DNA from: Phyllobacterium zundukense
Lineage (GTDB): Bacteria > Pseudomonadota > Alphaproteobacteria > Rhizobiales > Rhizobiaceae
Assembly (NCBI RefSeq): GCF_025452195.1
Contig: NZ_CP104972.1
Coordinates: 372,001 to 436,000 of the forward strand
Length of the DNA: 64,000 bases
Direction: 5' to 3'
Each line of letters opens with the position of its first letter. The stretch's first letter is position 1. Both the position numbers and the translations under genes were made by a program. Below are positions 25,804 to 35,792 of this stretch, in pieces. Under the pieces are notes generated by a model. That model saw nothing but the letters and a program-made list of their open reading frames with translations, made no database searches and was not told where the DNA came from.

Positions 25804-27726
25804 ATGAGCACGGCCGCGACACATGATGACGGCAGACAAGGTCCAATGTTGCCCGATCGCGATACAGTCCCGAAAGAAACGTATCCAGTTCTCGTTCTGG
25901 GCGCTCTGGGGGTTGTCTATGGTGATATCGGCACCAGCCCGATTTACGCCTTTCGCGAAGCTCTGCATGCTGCGTCCACGGATGGTGCCCTTTTACGGGC
26001 AGACGTCCTTGGCATCGTGTCCATGATTTTCTGGGCCCTGACGCTGATAGTCACGGTCAAGTATGTCCTGTTTGTTCTTCGAGCCGACAATGACGGTGAA
26101 GGCGGGATTCTTTCTCTGATGGCACTCGCCCGGGAGAGTTACAAAACACGACCGCGCCTGATCCTTGGCATTGGCATTGTCGGCGCTTCCTTGTTCTATG
26201 GCGACGCCGTCATCACCCCCGCTATTTCCGTGCTGTCGGCAATCGAGGGCCTTGAGATCGTCACGCCGGCCTTCACACCGTATGTCGTTCCGATAACCAT
26301 CACCATATTGCTGACGCTCTTCTCGGTCCAGCGCTACGGCACAGCCCGCATGGCGTTCTTTTTCGGGCCAATCACCTTAGTGTGGTTTCTTGCGCTCGGT
26401 TTCTTTGGACTGTGGCATTTGTTCGACGACCTCAGTGTTCTTGCAGCGGTAAACCCTCACTACGGCTTCGACTATATCGTCCGCAACCAAGGCACGGCCT
26501 TCGCCACGATCGGTACAGTGTTTCTTGCCGTCACCGGAGCGGAAGCTCTCTATGCTGACCTTGGTCATTTTGGTCGACGGCCGATCGCAACTGCTTGGAT
26601 GTGGATCGTGTTTCCGTGTCTGCTCTTGAATTATTTCGGCCAGGGAGCCTTCGTGCTCGCGCATGCTGAATCGGCAAAAAATCCTTTCTTTGAAATGTTT
26701 CCGCCATGGGCGTTGTTGCCCATGGTGCTTCTGGCAACCGCCGCCACGGTCATCGCCAGTCAGGCTGTCATATCGGGAGCCTACTCGTTGTCGCGGCAGG
26801 CGGTGCAGCTCAATCTTCTGCCGAGGCTCCACATCGCACATACTTCCGAGAAACAATCCGGGCAGGTTTATCTGCCTCGGGTCAACTTCCTCCTTGGGCT
26901 GGTGGTGGTCTTGTTGGTTATCGGGTTCGAGCGCTCCACCAATCTGGCAGCTGCCTATGGCATCGCAGTGACGGGCAACATGCTCGTGACGACGACATTG
27001 CTGTTCATCGTCATGACCCGCATCTGGAAATGGCAATTGTGGGTGGCGGCTCTCACCACCGCCTGTTTCCTCATCATCGACATCACCTTCGTCGGTGCGA
27101 ACCTCATCAAGGTCATCGACGGGGGATGGGCCTCGCTTCTGGTCGCCGTCCTGATTGTGCTGATCATGTCCACCTGGGTGAAAGGCAGCCGCCAGCTACA
27201 GAGAAAAGTCGCGCAAGGCGACGTGCCGCTCGAGCTGATTTCGAGGAATCTGACCCGAAGCCCCCCAACGATCGTACCCGGCACTGCCGTGTTTCTGACA
27301 GGCAACCCGAAAGGCACGCCCACCGCGCTGCTGCACAGCCTCAAACATTACAACGTCCTGCATGAGCGCAATGTCATCCTGAACGTAGTCACTGCCCCCT
27401 CGCCCACCGTCGGGAAGAGCGACCGCATGCACGTCGAGCCCGTCAATGATCGCTTCATGCAAGTCACACTGACGTTCGGCTACATGGAAAGGCCGAACGT
27501 CCCGCGAACCCTGGCGATCTTCAAAACCGCAGGCTGGAAATTCGACATCATGACGACCTCGTTCTTCCTGGCTCGTCGGTCATTGAAAGCCTCTCCCCGT
27601 TCGGAGATGCCTTATTGGCAAGACAAGCTGTTCATTGCCCTCGCGCGTTCGGCAAGCGATGCCACCGAATATTTCCAGATACCGACAGGACGCGTGGTGG
27701 AAATTGGTACGCAGGTCACTATTTGA
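25804..27726 (+). CDS. kup: KUP-type potassium uptake protein
   Basis: 640 residues with 12 transmembrane helices in the first 440 and a soluble tail. Diagnostic KUP segments are [39 protein letters not shown] and GAEALYADLGHFGRRPI. It takes up K+ with protons at the inner membrane. The ATG at 25804 follows GAGAAGCAGC. The first 100 codons plus upstream DNA are duplicated at about 15890-16295. Confidence 0.95.
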   Translation: MSTAATHDDGRQGPMLPDRDTVPKETYPVLVLGALGVVYGDIGTSPIYAFREALHAASTDGALLRADVLGIVSMIFWALTLIVTVKYVLFVLRADNDGEGGILSLMALARESYKTRPRLILGIGIVGASLFYGDAVITPAISVLSAIEGLEIVTPAFTPYVVPITITILLTLFSVQRYGTARMAFFFGPITLVWFLALGFFGLWHLFDDLSVLAAVNPHYGFDYIVRNQGTAFATIGTVFLAVTGAEALYADLGHFGRRPIATAWMWIVFPCLLLNYFGQGAFVLAHAESAKNPFFEMFPPWALLPMVLLATAATVIASQAVISGAYSLSRQAVQLNLLPRLHIAHTSEKQSGQVYLPRVNFLLGLVVVLLVIGFERSTNLAAAYGIAVTGNMLVTTTLLFIVMTRIWKWQLWVAALTTACFLIIDITFVGANLIKVIDGGWASLLVAVLIVLIMSTWVKGSRQLQRKVAQGDVPLELISRNLTRSPPTIVPGTAVFLTGNPKGTPTALLHSLKHYNVLHERNVILNVVTAPSPTVGKSDRMHVEPVNDRFMQVTLTFGYMERPNVPRTLAIFKTAGWKFDIMTTSFFLARRSLKASPRSEMPYWQDKLFIALARSASDATEYFQIPTGRVVEIGTQVTI

Positions 27727-28094
27727 TTGGCCTCCGGCTGGACGCTTGTTCAAGGGCGCAAAAACGCGTCGAATATGCAGATTAGGCGGCTCGCCAGATT
27801 CGGAGTCATTGACGCCCGCACTACCATCCGGTCGCCAACATATGAGCCGTTCTTAGTTTCTGACGCAATTTCCTCTTGAGAGCGTCCTTTGTGCGCGTTT
27901 TTCGAAGTTCGTTTAGGGTTGACGGCCACCAAGCTGGAAGTGTCCTTCCCTCTGGATTTTTGTCGCACGGGCCCGGTCGCGACATGTGCGGACGCCATGT
28001 CGCCGGCGACGGGAAATGAGACTTCGACAACTAAAGCAACTACGGGTCCCAGGAGTTGCAGGCACACGACCGTTTCGGAACAAAGTAAGCGTCC
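27727..28094. other. Intergenic, no gene seen
   Basis: About 370 bases after kup. A minus-strand frame (27750-28130) is open but shows no known motif and no ribosome site. Confidence 0.4.
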
Positions 28095-28165
28095 GGTCAG
28101 CGCTTTTCGGCGTCTGCCACAACAATCCACTGCAGTAGCTCGTCGATCTTGGTGATCGAGTGATA
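28095..28165 (-). pseudogene. IS66 transposase C-terminal scrap
   Basis: The minus strand reads HSITKIDELLQWIVVADAEK, which resembles the end of IS66 TnpC ([12 protein letters not shown]). Only about 20 codons are left. It lies 730 bases from a better preserved scrap at 28885-29185. Confidence 0.5.
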
Positions 28166-28370
28166 TGGGAAAATGACCGCCGCTCGTTAGTCACAGATGT
28201 CCGATCCCGCGAGCAACAACCATGGCCCAGTTTGTGAATGCCAATTGCATCGGTGAATGCATCACCAATATCTTGGCTAAGGCCCCCTGAGATTTTCCTA
28301 TTTCTCTCTGAAACGAACAACTGACGGCGTGTCACCAGCATCAGTAATCACTATTTGTTGGGGGCACATT

Positions 28371-28733
28371 TCACCCCTGATCGAGTGGGGTCGAAGGTTC
28401 TTCCAGGATCGATCCCCATCGCAATACGCGCTGCGGGATGCCGTAGATGTAAACTTGATCATTATGCTGGATATACACAAACCACACACCTTCGCTTCTA
28501 TCGGTTTCGGTGTATGCAACGGGAACCTTCAAGAAAAACCTGTCGACATTTGAGTAAGGCCCCGTCCCGTCTGGTTGGACGCACACTTTTTCGGAAATAA
28601 TCGACAGCGAAGCTATGCCATTATCCTTGCGGGCCTCAGCAATCAACAAACCTGCTATTTCCTTTCCGTTCCTGAACGGTCTGCCGGAAGGCAGGTAGTC
28701 AAAGAGATAGAGAAAGAAAAAAAGCAGGATCAA
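28371..28733 (-). CDS. Hypothetical membrane-anchored protein
   Basis: 120 residues: one N-terminal helix (ILLFFFLYLFDYLP) and a soluble domain with FRNGKEIAGLLIAEARKDNG, VDRFFLKVPVAYTETDRSEG and VWFVYIQHNDQVYIYGIPQ. Composition is that of a real protein. The start is uncertain, because the frame opens just upstream of the helix with no clear ribosome site; the gene could have lost its 5' end. No family recognised. Confidence 0.5.
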   Translation of the reverse strand: MILLFFFLYLFDYLPSGRPFRNGKEIAGLLIAEARKDNGIASLSIISEKVCVQPDGTGPYSNVDRFFLKVPVAYTETDRSEGVWFVYIQHNDQVYIYGIPQRVLRWGSILEEPSTPLDQG

Positions 28734-28884
28734 TCCGAAACTGCCCCGCCAATGTGGCGAATACGCATAAGCCCCCCTTGGATTGCCCGCGCGGCCAAAG
28801 TGCCTGAGACATTGCCCGAGTCAATCTTGTCATCAATAGCGGTAAGTCATATCCGCTACACTAGACAGCGCGACCTGTGCGTTT

Positions 28885-29185
28885 GAAAGTAAACCATCCA
28901 GTCAGGACAGTTGGTGGCTCCAGACAGGTTCCACGGCAGTAGCTCATCGATCCTGTTGATGGGATAATCGGCGATCCGAGTCAGGACGTCCCGAAGATAG
29001 GCTTCAGGATCGAGACCGTTGAGCTTTGCGGTTTCAATAAGGGACAGGATGCTGGCCGCCCGTTCACCGCCACGGTCCGATCCGGCAAACAGCCAGTTTT
29101 ACGGCCGAGTGTGATCGGCCTGATGGATCGCTCGGCAGCATTGTTGTTGATCTCGATGGTGCCATCGAGGAATTTCGCAATAAAT
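28885..29185 (-). pseudogene. IS66 TnpC C-terminal remnant
   Basis: Read on the minus strand: GTIEINNNAAERSIRPITLG, then after a lost base [40 protein letters not shown] and [13 protein letters not shown]. This is the last 95 residues of an IS66 transposase, including the catalytic Glu (NNAAER). One base is missing around 29102. It is not from the intact IS66 at 8 kb, as the sequences differ clearly. Confidence 0.8.
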
Positions 29186-29320
29186 ACGAAGCAGCAGCAA
29201 AAAAGGCGGATCAGTTGAAACGCAAAACTTCAAAAGCTCACGCTTGAAAGTCTGCCTCCTTCAAATGCACGCTGCGCAAGGGGTTCGGTTGAAAATACTA
29301 ACTTGCTATCCCCGCCTCTA

Positions 29321-29433
29321 CACGCCCTGAAAACTGGGCCGCTCGACTTATTGACAAAGTCTGCGACGAAATTGGTACGACCGTTGCCCGAGGGTCGTTG
29401 ACTGTGGAGACAGCGCGGACAGCAACTGACTGA
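29321..29433 (+). pseudogene. SRAP-domain (YedK-like) C-terminal remnant
   Basis: The DNA resembles the 3' end of the SRAP gene at 36243-36369. Both share the CCCTGAAAACTGGG block and the end GTTGACTGTGGAGACAG or close variants, translating to TVETARTATD here and TVETVRAGID there. One base is missing within the PLPEGSL motif. It is a dead fragment, immediately upstream of the antiporter. Confidence 0.65.
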
Positions 29434-29458
29434 ACTGCAGAAGATTGCACAGCTGATA

Positions 29459-30832
29459 ATGCGACGACGGCCGCTGAACTGGCCGACAAGATCTACCACC
29501 ATTGCACGAAGTCACAAGGTCTTCGAACTTCTTGTCGCCGTGTGCGTTGTGTTAGGCCGCCAGTCATACAGGAGCACGCTTATCAACACCTATGTTATCC
29601 TACTCGCACTGTTTGGCGTGGTCGTTCTGTTCACTGCTTGGCTGCCGCTGCTGCTTAAGGACTTCCCGCTGTCATTGCCTATGATATGCATTGCCTTCGG
29701 AACATTGTTTGTATGGACACCTCTTTCGACAATCGTCGGTTCCAATCCCCTCGACAGCCGCTACATGACCGAGAAGGTCACCGAACTGGCCGTCATCATT
29801 TCACTGATGGGGGCGGGTCTGAAAATTGACAGGCCCTTGGGATGGCGGAGTTGGATGACAACATGGCGGCTTCTTATCATCTCCATGCCGCTGACGATCG
29901 CTGCAATTGCAGTTCTCGGCTGGAGCGTCCTTGAGCTTGGATTGGCATCAGCGCTTTTACTTGGATCTGCCCTCGCCCCGACAGACCCGGTGCTTGCCAG
30001 TGACGTTCAGGTTGGACCGCCGCAATCGGGCGAAGATGGCGAAGTGCGGTTCTCGCTAACGTCGGAAGCCGGCCTCAATGACGGTCTTAGCTTCCCCTTC
30101 GTGCATTTGGCCATCGCTTTGGCCCTCGCATCTCAAGCTGGCAACCCGTGGTTCCAGAATTGGCTGCTGGTCGATGTGTTGTGGCGGCTCAGTGCAGGTG
30201 TCGGCTTGGGATGGCTGACTGGGAAGCTCTTAGGGATTTTGACCTTTCGCCTGCCGAAGCGAGCAAAACTTGCGCGTACTGGCGACGGATTTGTTGCGCT
30301 TGGTATCACTTGCCTGAGCTACGGTCTGATAGAGATGGCCCATGGCTACGGTTTTGTTGGCGTGTTTGTTACAGCCCTGACGCTTAGGTCAGCCGAGCGA
30401 GGCAGCGACTATCACACCAACCTTCATGATTTTGCCGAACAGATCGAACGGCTTTTGATGATGGTCGTGCTCGTGTGTTTTGGAGCAGCCATCGCAGAGG
30501 GAACAGTTTTTCGAGCGTTCGATTGGAAAGTGGCTGCAGTTGCACTCACAATCATCTTTTTTGTTCGTCCAGTTGCGGGTTGGCTTGGCTTGATTGGAAG
30601 TGAGGTTCCGGGAAGGGAAAAGGCGGTCATTGCAATCTTCGGTATTCGGGGTCTTGGATCGTTCTACTACATGGCCTATGCGACGGGTCACGCCGCATTC
30701 GATAGAACCGATGTCTTGTGGGTGACCGTATCGTTCGTCGTTTTGGTGTCCATCATACTGCACGGTATGGCCGTTACGCCTGTCATGCGGGGCCTTGAAC
30801 GCAGACGAAGGTTCGTTGCCCGTGATTTATGA
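29459..30832 (+). CDS. Sodium/proton (CPA1-type) antiporter
   Basis: 457 residues by the longest frame. About 12 transmembrane helices starting at INTYVILLALFGVVVLF; the core motif is SALAPTDPVLASDVQVG and the second is LTSEAGLNDGLSFPFVHLAI, in which Asp residues bind the cation in NhaP-type exchangers. The first 40 residues (MRRRPLNW...) are not like homologues; the native start was probably near 29580 and may have been altered by the SRAP/IS66 debris upstream. It extrudes Na+ or K+ for protons. Confidence 0.85.
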   Translation: MRRRPLNWPTRSTTIARSHKVFELLVAVCVVLGRQSYRSTLINTYVILLALFGVVVLFTAWLPLLLKDFPLSLPMICIAFGTLFVWTPLSTIVGSNPLDSRYMTEKVTELAVIISLMGAGLKIDRPLGWRSWMTTWRLLIISMPLTIAAIAVLGWSVLELGLASALLLGSALAPTDPVLASDVQVGPPQSGEDGEVRFSLTSEAGLNDGLSFPFVHLAIALALASQAGNPWFQNWLLVDVLWRLSAGVGLGWLTGKLLGILTFRLPKRAKLARTGDGFVALGITCLSYGLIEMAHGYGFVGVFVTALTLRSAERGSDYHTNLHDFAEQIERLLMMVVLVCFGAAIAEGTVFRAFDWKVAAVALTIIFFVRPVAGWLGLIGSEVPGREKAVIAIFGIRGLGSFYYMAYATGHAAFDRTDVLWVTVSFVVLVSIILHGMAVTPVMRGLERRRRFVARDL

Positions 30833-30882
30833 AGTTGGAGAGACGTGAATGATCCTGTAATAGCCAGAGCATTCTGAAACGA

Positions 30883-30913
30883 AGCCAGGCCGCAGACACT
30901 CTGCGACCTGGCT
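30883..30913 (+). terminator. Terminator of the antiporter gene
   Basis: AGCCAGG-C-CGCAG, loop ACA, CTGCG-A-CCTGGCT followed by TTAAATTT, 50 bases after the antiporter stop. A GC-rich stem with a short T-rich tail. Confidence 0.75.
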
Positions 30914-30949
30914 TTAAATTTCTAATTTCCTTGAGAAGAAGCCTTTATT

Positions 30950-31075
30950 TTAACCGACAGCGCAACTACGCCATTGGACGGTAGTCGCGAGCTCGCTCAC
31001 GGTCCGAACGAGTTCTTCTTCGGTGAAGTCAGCGCTGTTTTCGTCAAAGCCCTGCCAACCTTCTTCTCGATACAT
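30950..31075 (-). CDS. Possible 41-residue acidic protein
   Basis: MYREEGWQGFDENSADF, then TEEELVRTVSELATTVQWR and SCAVG. The composition is protein-like and acidic with an amphipathic helix. No ribosome site is visible and it could be the tail of a lost gene. No family recognised. Confidence 0.3.
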   Translation of the reverse strand: MYREEGWQGFDENSADFTEEELVRTVSELATTVQWRSCAVG

Positions 31076-31291
31076 GGCGCGTCGAGTATGATCAGGTCAT
31101 CCCACCCCCGTGGACTCGCCAGCGACGATTGTTGTTCAAAGTAGCATGTCCGTGGCATGAACACGCTTACCCGAAGAGGTTAGAAAACTCGCTTCTATTG
31201 TTGAGTGGGCCGAAGATCTGACAGGTGGCAGCGAGGACAGCTTATAGGTATTGTTGGGATTAATACCGAGCGTGGCCCCAAAAGGTTGACG

Positions 31292-31894
31292 ATGAAACTG
31301 GAGAAACCCTCAATCTACATAACTGGAGCATCGTGTTCAGGGGTGACAACGCTAGGGAGTGGCCTTTCCTCAGCGTTGGGAGTCCGCCATGTGGATTGTG
31401 ATGACTTCTATTGGTACCCGACCAATCCCCCATTCTCGACTAAGCGGCCCCCGGCTGATCGCGTCCGCCTGATCGAAGAAGCGCTAGGCGAGGAGGGCTG
31501 GGTGCTGTCCGGATCATTCGACGGTTGGGGAGATACCCTAATCGAGAACGTCAACCTGATTGTATTTGTGTACACTCCGACGCCAATTCGAATGGCACGC
31601 CTATTGGCGCGGGAACATGAACGATACGGAAACCGAATATTACAATCGGGCGATATGTACGAAATCCATACCGCATTCGCCGCCTGGGCTGCCCAATATG
31701 ACAAACCGGATTTTCCAGGGCGGAATTTGGCTCGACACGAGGCGTGGTTGGGGACACAAATTGCCCCTGTATTACATCTTGATGGAACTCAAGCGCCTTG
31801 GGTTCTCGTCTCCCAAGTTCTCGCCGAGCAGCAAAGCCTCCAAGTCTGCTTGGAACCTATCTGTGGGTCGATCCGCATCTCATTTCACAACTGA
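31292..31894 (+). CDS. P-loop NTPase, adenylate kinase-like
   Basis: 200 residues. Walker A is TGASCSGVTTLGSGL (about 10-24), a form seen in small kinase-like ATPases, followed by VRHVDCDDFYWYPTNPPFS, where substrate is usually bound, and a LID-like stretch MARLLAREHERYGNRIL. It likely phosphorylates a small metabolite, not identified. The start at 31292 follows AAAGG; an upstream ATG (31205) is less likely. Its 3' end overlaps the convergent cyclase gene by 15 bases. Confidence 0.8.
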   Translation: MKLEKPSIYITGASCSGVTTLGSGLSSALGVRHVDCDDFYWYPTNPPFSTKRPPADRVRLIEEALGEEGWVLSGSFDGWGDTLIENVNLIVFVYTPTPIRMARLLAREHERYGNRILQSGDMYEIHTAFAAWAAQYDKPDFPGRNLARHEAWLGTQIAPVLHLDGTQAPWVLVSQVLAEQQSLQVCLEPICGSIRISFHN

Positions 31895-34129
31895 GAATTC
31901 GAATCTGTCCCACGGGGTAGTCAAAAGGTATTCGTTCTTCTGCGCGAAGGTACCGCTGGGATTGCGGAAAATGGAGGTGCAGAAACGAGCCTCTGATGGA
32001 TAGTAGATACACAAGAGATTGCCTTCAATTGTGCTTTTGCCTGTATCGGACCAGTCCCCGACGGTGATGTGTGTTGTGCCGTCATCTGCCGATGCCCGCC
32101 AATACGCTTCACCCGTACCGAGTTTGCGTCCCTGTACTTCGTGACCGAATAGCAGCTTTTGTATCGCAGCTCCGTCAAGGCGGTCCGGCGACTTTGGATC
32201 AAAGCCGAAAGGCAGTTCCTGGACGCCTGCCTTGCGCAGACCAACGAGCACCCTGTCGAGATCGGCGTAGTTCTTGAACGGGAACTCCGCCGCTGCCAGC
32301 AGTCCTGTGTTTTCGCGATCATTTGTCTTGGCCACATAGGGCTTGATACTCTCCTTTGCGCGGGCGACGTCGGCGTCGCGCCCCAAATGCCCGTAAGTGG
32401 AGATCAGGAGCTTCAGTCCATTATACGTCGACCAAAAGTCCCAATAGGACGTTTCCTTCGCCTCCGGATCGATCTTTTCGAATGCGACGGCTGCCTCCTT
32501 GAAGCGGTCCAACGATAAGTAGGCGAACCCGGCAAGGTAGTAGCGCGAGCGTGACCATAAAGGATCGACACGCGTTGCGGCATCAAGGTAGCCGAGACCA
32601 TCCGCCGCTCTGCCGTTATAAATCATCGCAGTACTCAGCGACTCGTAGTTCTCAGGATCGCTGGCATCGAGCGCTATGGCCCGTTCCGCGGCGACGATTG
32701 CTTCATCCGACCTTTGCTGCAGGTTCAGCTTTCCTGCGAGGATTCTGTAGTACGCCGCAGAGGGGTTCTTCGCGGCCTCTGTGAAATAGGCATCTGCCTT
32801 ATTACGGGCTTCTTCAATGGAAAGCCCCAACTCTTTCGAGCGTAACTCGGTCCACTGTGCTTCCCGATAGATCCACGCGAGCGCCGCGGCCGCGTTTCCG
32901 AATTTCGGGTCGAGCTCAAGGGCCTGCTCGTAGTGCTTTACGGCCTCAACCCAGTCCTCGGGCTTTTCCCTGAGTTCGAGTTCGCGCCCTCGCAGGTAAG
33001 CTTCGTAAGCTGCGGCGTTGATTGTACCTCCTGCGATCTTAGCCGCTTGTTGACCCGCAACCAACCGGAGCTTCAGCGCCGTGGCGATCTCGCCGACCAT
33101 CTTGTCCTGAAGATCGAACACCCCGCTCCACGCCCCGTCGAAGCGCTCCGCCCACATATGGCCACTGGTCGTCGCGTCGATGAGCTGGGCGTTGATGCGC
33201 ATCTGATCACCAGCGCGGCGAATGCTGCCTTCCAGGATGTAGCGGACGCCCAGTTCAGTGGCGACCTGGGCCGGCTGCGTGGCCTTGTCCTTGTAGGTGA
33301 AGGCCGCGTTGCGCGAGACGACAAAGAGCCCAGGAAGGCGCGCCAACTCCGTCGTCAGATCCTCGGTAATGCCGTCCGCGAGGTAGCCCTGCTCGGCATC
33401 GCTGCTCAGATTGTCAAACGGCAGCACGACAAGCGATGGCCGGGTGTCGGCCGCGACAACATTCCGCACGTTAGGCCGTTCGCCCGCCATCCGCCATGGC
33501 TGCCACCAAGCTGCCGCTCCTGCCAGCAGGAGCGCGATGATTGCCGCGGCAGCCGCCGGAACGCGCCAGGAGCGACGGTTCTTGCGGGCTTCGGTCGTCT
33601 TGCCCACTGCTGCCGCGTCGAGCACTACACGGTATACCCTGATGGGCTCGGTGATGTTCTTGACTTTCTGCTCGCCGAGCGAGGCAAAGCCCACAGCAAC
33701 CTTCGTTCTTACTTGATCGTAGGCCGTGCCGGAGATGGCGATGCCTCCCGGCTCGGCCAGTGCCTGTATTCGGTCCGCGACGTTGACACCGTCGCCATGG
33801 ATGTCGTCACCCTCAACGATGATGTCGCCGAGATTGACGCCAACTCGAAAATCAAGCCGCTTCTCGGGAGGCGCGGCGCCATTCTGCTTGGCCTTCTCCT
33901 GCTGGATATCCACCGCACAGCGCAGTGCATCGACCACACTGTGAAATTCGGCCAATATGCCGTCGCCCATCGTTTTGACCAGCCGGCCGTGATGCTCGGC
34001 GATCTGTGGCTCGAACGTATCATTGAGATCGGCCTGGAAACGGGCACGCGTACCCTCTTCGTCGATTTCGCTTAAACGGCTGTAACCAACGACGTCGGCG
34101 ATCAGGACGGCTGCAAGGTGGCGCTCCAT
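31880..34129 (-). CDS. Class III adenylate/guanylate cyclase with TPR tail
   Basis: 749 residues. Catalytic domain 1-170 with metal Asp residues in LIADVVGYSRLSE and KTMGDGILAEF, the segment HGDGVNVADRIQALAEPGGI and Lys in GEQKVKNITEP. Transmembrane helix at about 192-212 (VPAAAAAIIALLLAGAAAWW), TolB-like domain (LVVLPFDNLSSDAEQGYLA), several TPRs, and an extra C-terminal domain of about 90 residues (GRKLGTGEAYWRASADDG; STIEGNLLCIYYPSEARFC) absent from the 19.4-kb paralogue. Signal-dependent cAMP/cGMP synthesis at the inner membrane is expected. Confidence 0.92.
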   Translation of the reverse strand: MERHLAAVLIADVVGYSRLSEIDEEGTRARFQADLNDTFEPQIAEHHGRLVKTMGDGILAEFHSVVDALRCAVDIQQEKAKQNGAAPPEKRLDFRVGVNLGDIIVEGDDIHGDGVNVADRIQALAEPGGIAISGTAYDQVRTKVAVGFASLGEQKVKNITEPIRVYRVVLDAAAVGKTTEARKNRRSWRVPAAAAAIIALLLAGAAAWWQPWRMAGERPNVRNVVAADTRPSLVVLPFDNLSSDAEQGYLADGITEDLTTELARLPGLFVVSRNAAFTYKDKATQPAQVATELGVRYILEGSIRRAGDQMRINAQLIDATTSGHMWAERFDGAWSGVFDLQDKMVGEIATALKLRLVAGQQAAKIAGGTINAAAYEAYLRGRELELREKPEDWVEAVKHYEQALELDPKFGNAAAALAWIYREAQWTELRSKELGLSIEEARNKADAYFTEAAKNPSAAYYRILAGKLNLQQRSDEAIVAAERAIALDASDPENYESLSTAMIYNGRAADGLGYLDAATRVDPLWSRSRYYLAGFAYLSLDRFKEAAVAFEKIDPEAKETSYWDFWSTYNGLKLLISTYGHLGRDADVARAKESIKPYVAKTNDRENTGLLAAAEFPFKNYADLDRVLVGLRKAGVQELPFGFDPKSPDRLDGAAIQKLLFGHEVQGRKLGTGEAYWRASADDGTTHITVGDWSDTGKSTIEGNLLCIYYPSEARFCTSIFRNPSGTFAQKNEYLLTTPWDRFEFSVVK

Positions 34130-34273
34130 ATCTGGGCCCCCTCACGAAATGCAGTGCACTCCGATTGAGCATCTTACCGCAGATGACCTGCCGATGCCAT
34201 TGCGGCAATGCCTCGAATGGTTGCTTACATCCGCATTGGCAATGCCGAACGCGGGCAGACTGGATCTAGATTG

Positions 34274-35362
34274 CTATAACGCGATTTCGACGCGGTTTCT
34301 GCCACCACTCTTGGCGCGATAGAGCGCCCGATCCGCCGCCTTCATGACAGCATCCATGTCATGAAAGCGATCGCTCAGACTTGCCACGCCAGCGCTGATC
34401 GTCACGCCCAAGCTTTCCTCTCCGGATTCGAACTGCGTTTGCTCGATCTGACTGCGAACACTTTCGGCAAGTTCTATCGCCGCCGATTGTGGCGTGTTGG
34501 TCAAGAGTAGAACAATTTCCTCGCCGCCATACCGTACGACGACATCCGTAATGCGGACTTTCTTGCGGATAATCGCTGCAACGTCGGCCAATACCGTGTC
34601 ACCGGCATCATGGCCCCAGCGATCATTGATGGCCTTGAAGTGGTCGATATCGATCATCACCAGCGAGCATTGATGCGATTTCGACCTGTTGTCATTCATG
34701 GCGCGCAGTGCAGCCTGATCAAAGGCACGGCGGTTTTGCAGCTTCGTCAGTGGATCAACGCTGGCCTCGTGTTCGAGTGCCCGCATGATGCGCTGCCTTG
34801 ATTTTTCCCGTTCGAGAAATTCGCCGAGGAGAATGACGCCCGCAATATTGGCAATGATGACCGTGACAAGAGGAATACCGACCAACGTCATCATAATCTC
34901 GTGCGGCAGCAGGGTGATGGCGGCCAAGGAAGTCGACGCGGCAATGCCGATCAACAGCGATCTGGCAGGACCAATTTTCAGCTTTCTGACCGGGATCAGT
35001 GTGCAGGCAAAGCCGATAAGTGCGGTCGCAACCATTCCAATCACTCCCGATAGCGAACCAATACCACCAATCCAGATGCGATAGACGGCCATGACCGCCA
35101 ACGTGATAAGCGTCCCGATCGGCCCACCGTAGGGATAGGCCAGCGCCAATAGAGCCGTCCTGCCGTCGTAAATGACACCGGGAGCGAATCTTATTGGATC
35201 GTTCATGGAGATAATCCCGCCGAGGGCAAACAAAACGCCGACAGCGGCTCCTTTGGTCAATCCTCCGGAAAACTTGCGGATGACCCAGGAATACCCGAGC
35301 ACAACCAGCGCCGTCAGGCCAAGCGTGCGGATAATTCCAGTCAGCAGTTCGCCTGAATCCAT
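34274..35362 (-). CDS. Diguanylate cyclase with 5TM-LYT sensor
   Basis: 362 residues. The first 190 hold six or so helices of the 5TM-5TMR_LYT type (IVLGYSW..; FALGGIISMNDPIRFAPGVI), a membrane sensor shared with LytS. The GGDEF domain (about 205-362) has DPLTKLQNRRAFDQA, IDHFKAINDRWGHDAGD and the active loop VVRYGGEEIVLLL, so it should make c-di-GMP. No RxxD inhibitory site is seen five residues before GGEEI. Divergent from nothing; single gene. Confidence 0.92.
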   Translation of the reverse strand: MDSGELLTGIIRTLGLTALVVLGYSWVIRKFSGGLTKGAAVGVLFALGGIISMNDPIRFAPGVIYDGRTALLALAYPYGGPIGTLITLAVMAVYRIWIGGIGSLSGVIGMVATALIGFACTLIPVRKLKIGPARSLLIGIAASTSLAAITLLPHEIMMTLVGIPLVTVIIANIAGVILLGEFLEREKSRQRIMRALEHEASVDPLTKLQNRRAFDQAALRAMNDNRSKSHQCSLVMIDIDHFKAINDRWGHDAGDTVLADVAAIIRKKVRITDVVVRYGGEEIVLLLTNTPQSAAIELAESVRSQIEQTQFESGEESLGVTISAGVASLSDRFHDMDAVMKAADRALYRAKSGGRNRVEIAL

Positions 35363-35792
35363 TTGGTTACCTCTGATTACCCAACCGGACCCCTAGCAGC
35401 TTCTGCTTAGGATTGCATGAAAGAAGGCTTCGCCAATGTGGTCTTGGCACTCCGCAGCCTGCCTGATGGGATGAAAAGCCCTCGCAACGGGGGGTACGAG
35501 GACTTTTCGGTGTGGGCTTCCAACAGAAAGCACAGCCAGGATGACAGTGAGTTCAAATACGCGCAATAAAATAAGACATGTGGTTCGCTCTTTTACCGTC
35601 CTCCGAGCGCACAACAATACCAGGCTGTCAGCCTCGCCCTCCATCTGGAACATTTGCCGTCTCGGGACCTTTTAAGAGCCAATAGCTTCGGTCAACGACA
35701 CCAGCCTTTCAGGGAACACCTCTTGTCAACCTGGAGTCCAATCTTATCTTGCCCCCTCGAAATGGGGGCGAAGTTGAACTACCTTTGGTGTT
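35363..35792. other. Intergenic, no gene seen
   Basis: 430 bases between the diguanylate cyclase and the SRAP pseudogene. A minus-strand frame (35393-35653) is open but not protein-like. Confidence 0.45.

Noticed and set aside
26377..27036. 219-codon minus-strand ORF
   Set aside because: Antisense shadow of kup.
32933..34075. 380-codon plus-strand ORF
   Set aside because: Antisense shadow of the cyclase catalytic and TolB-like regions, which carry clear motifs on the other strand.
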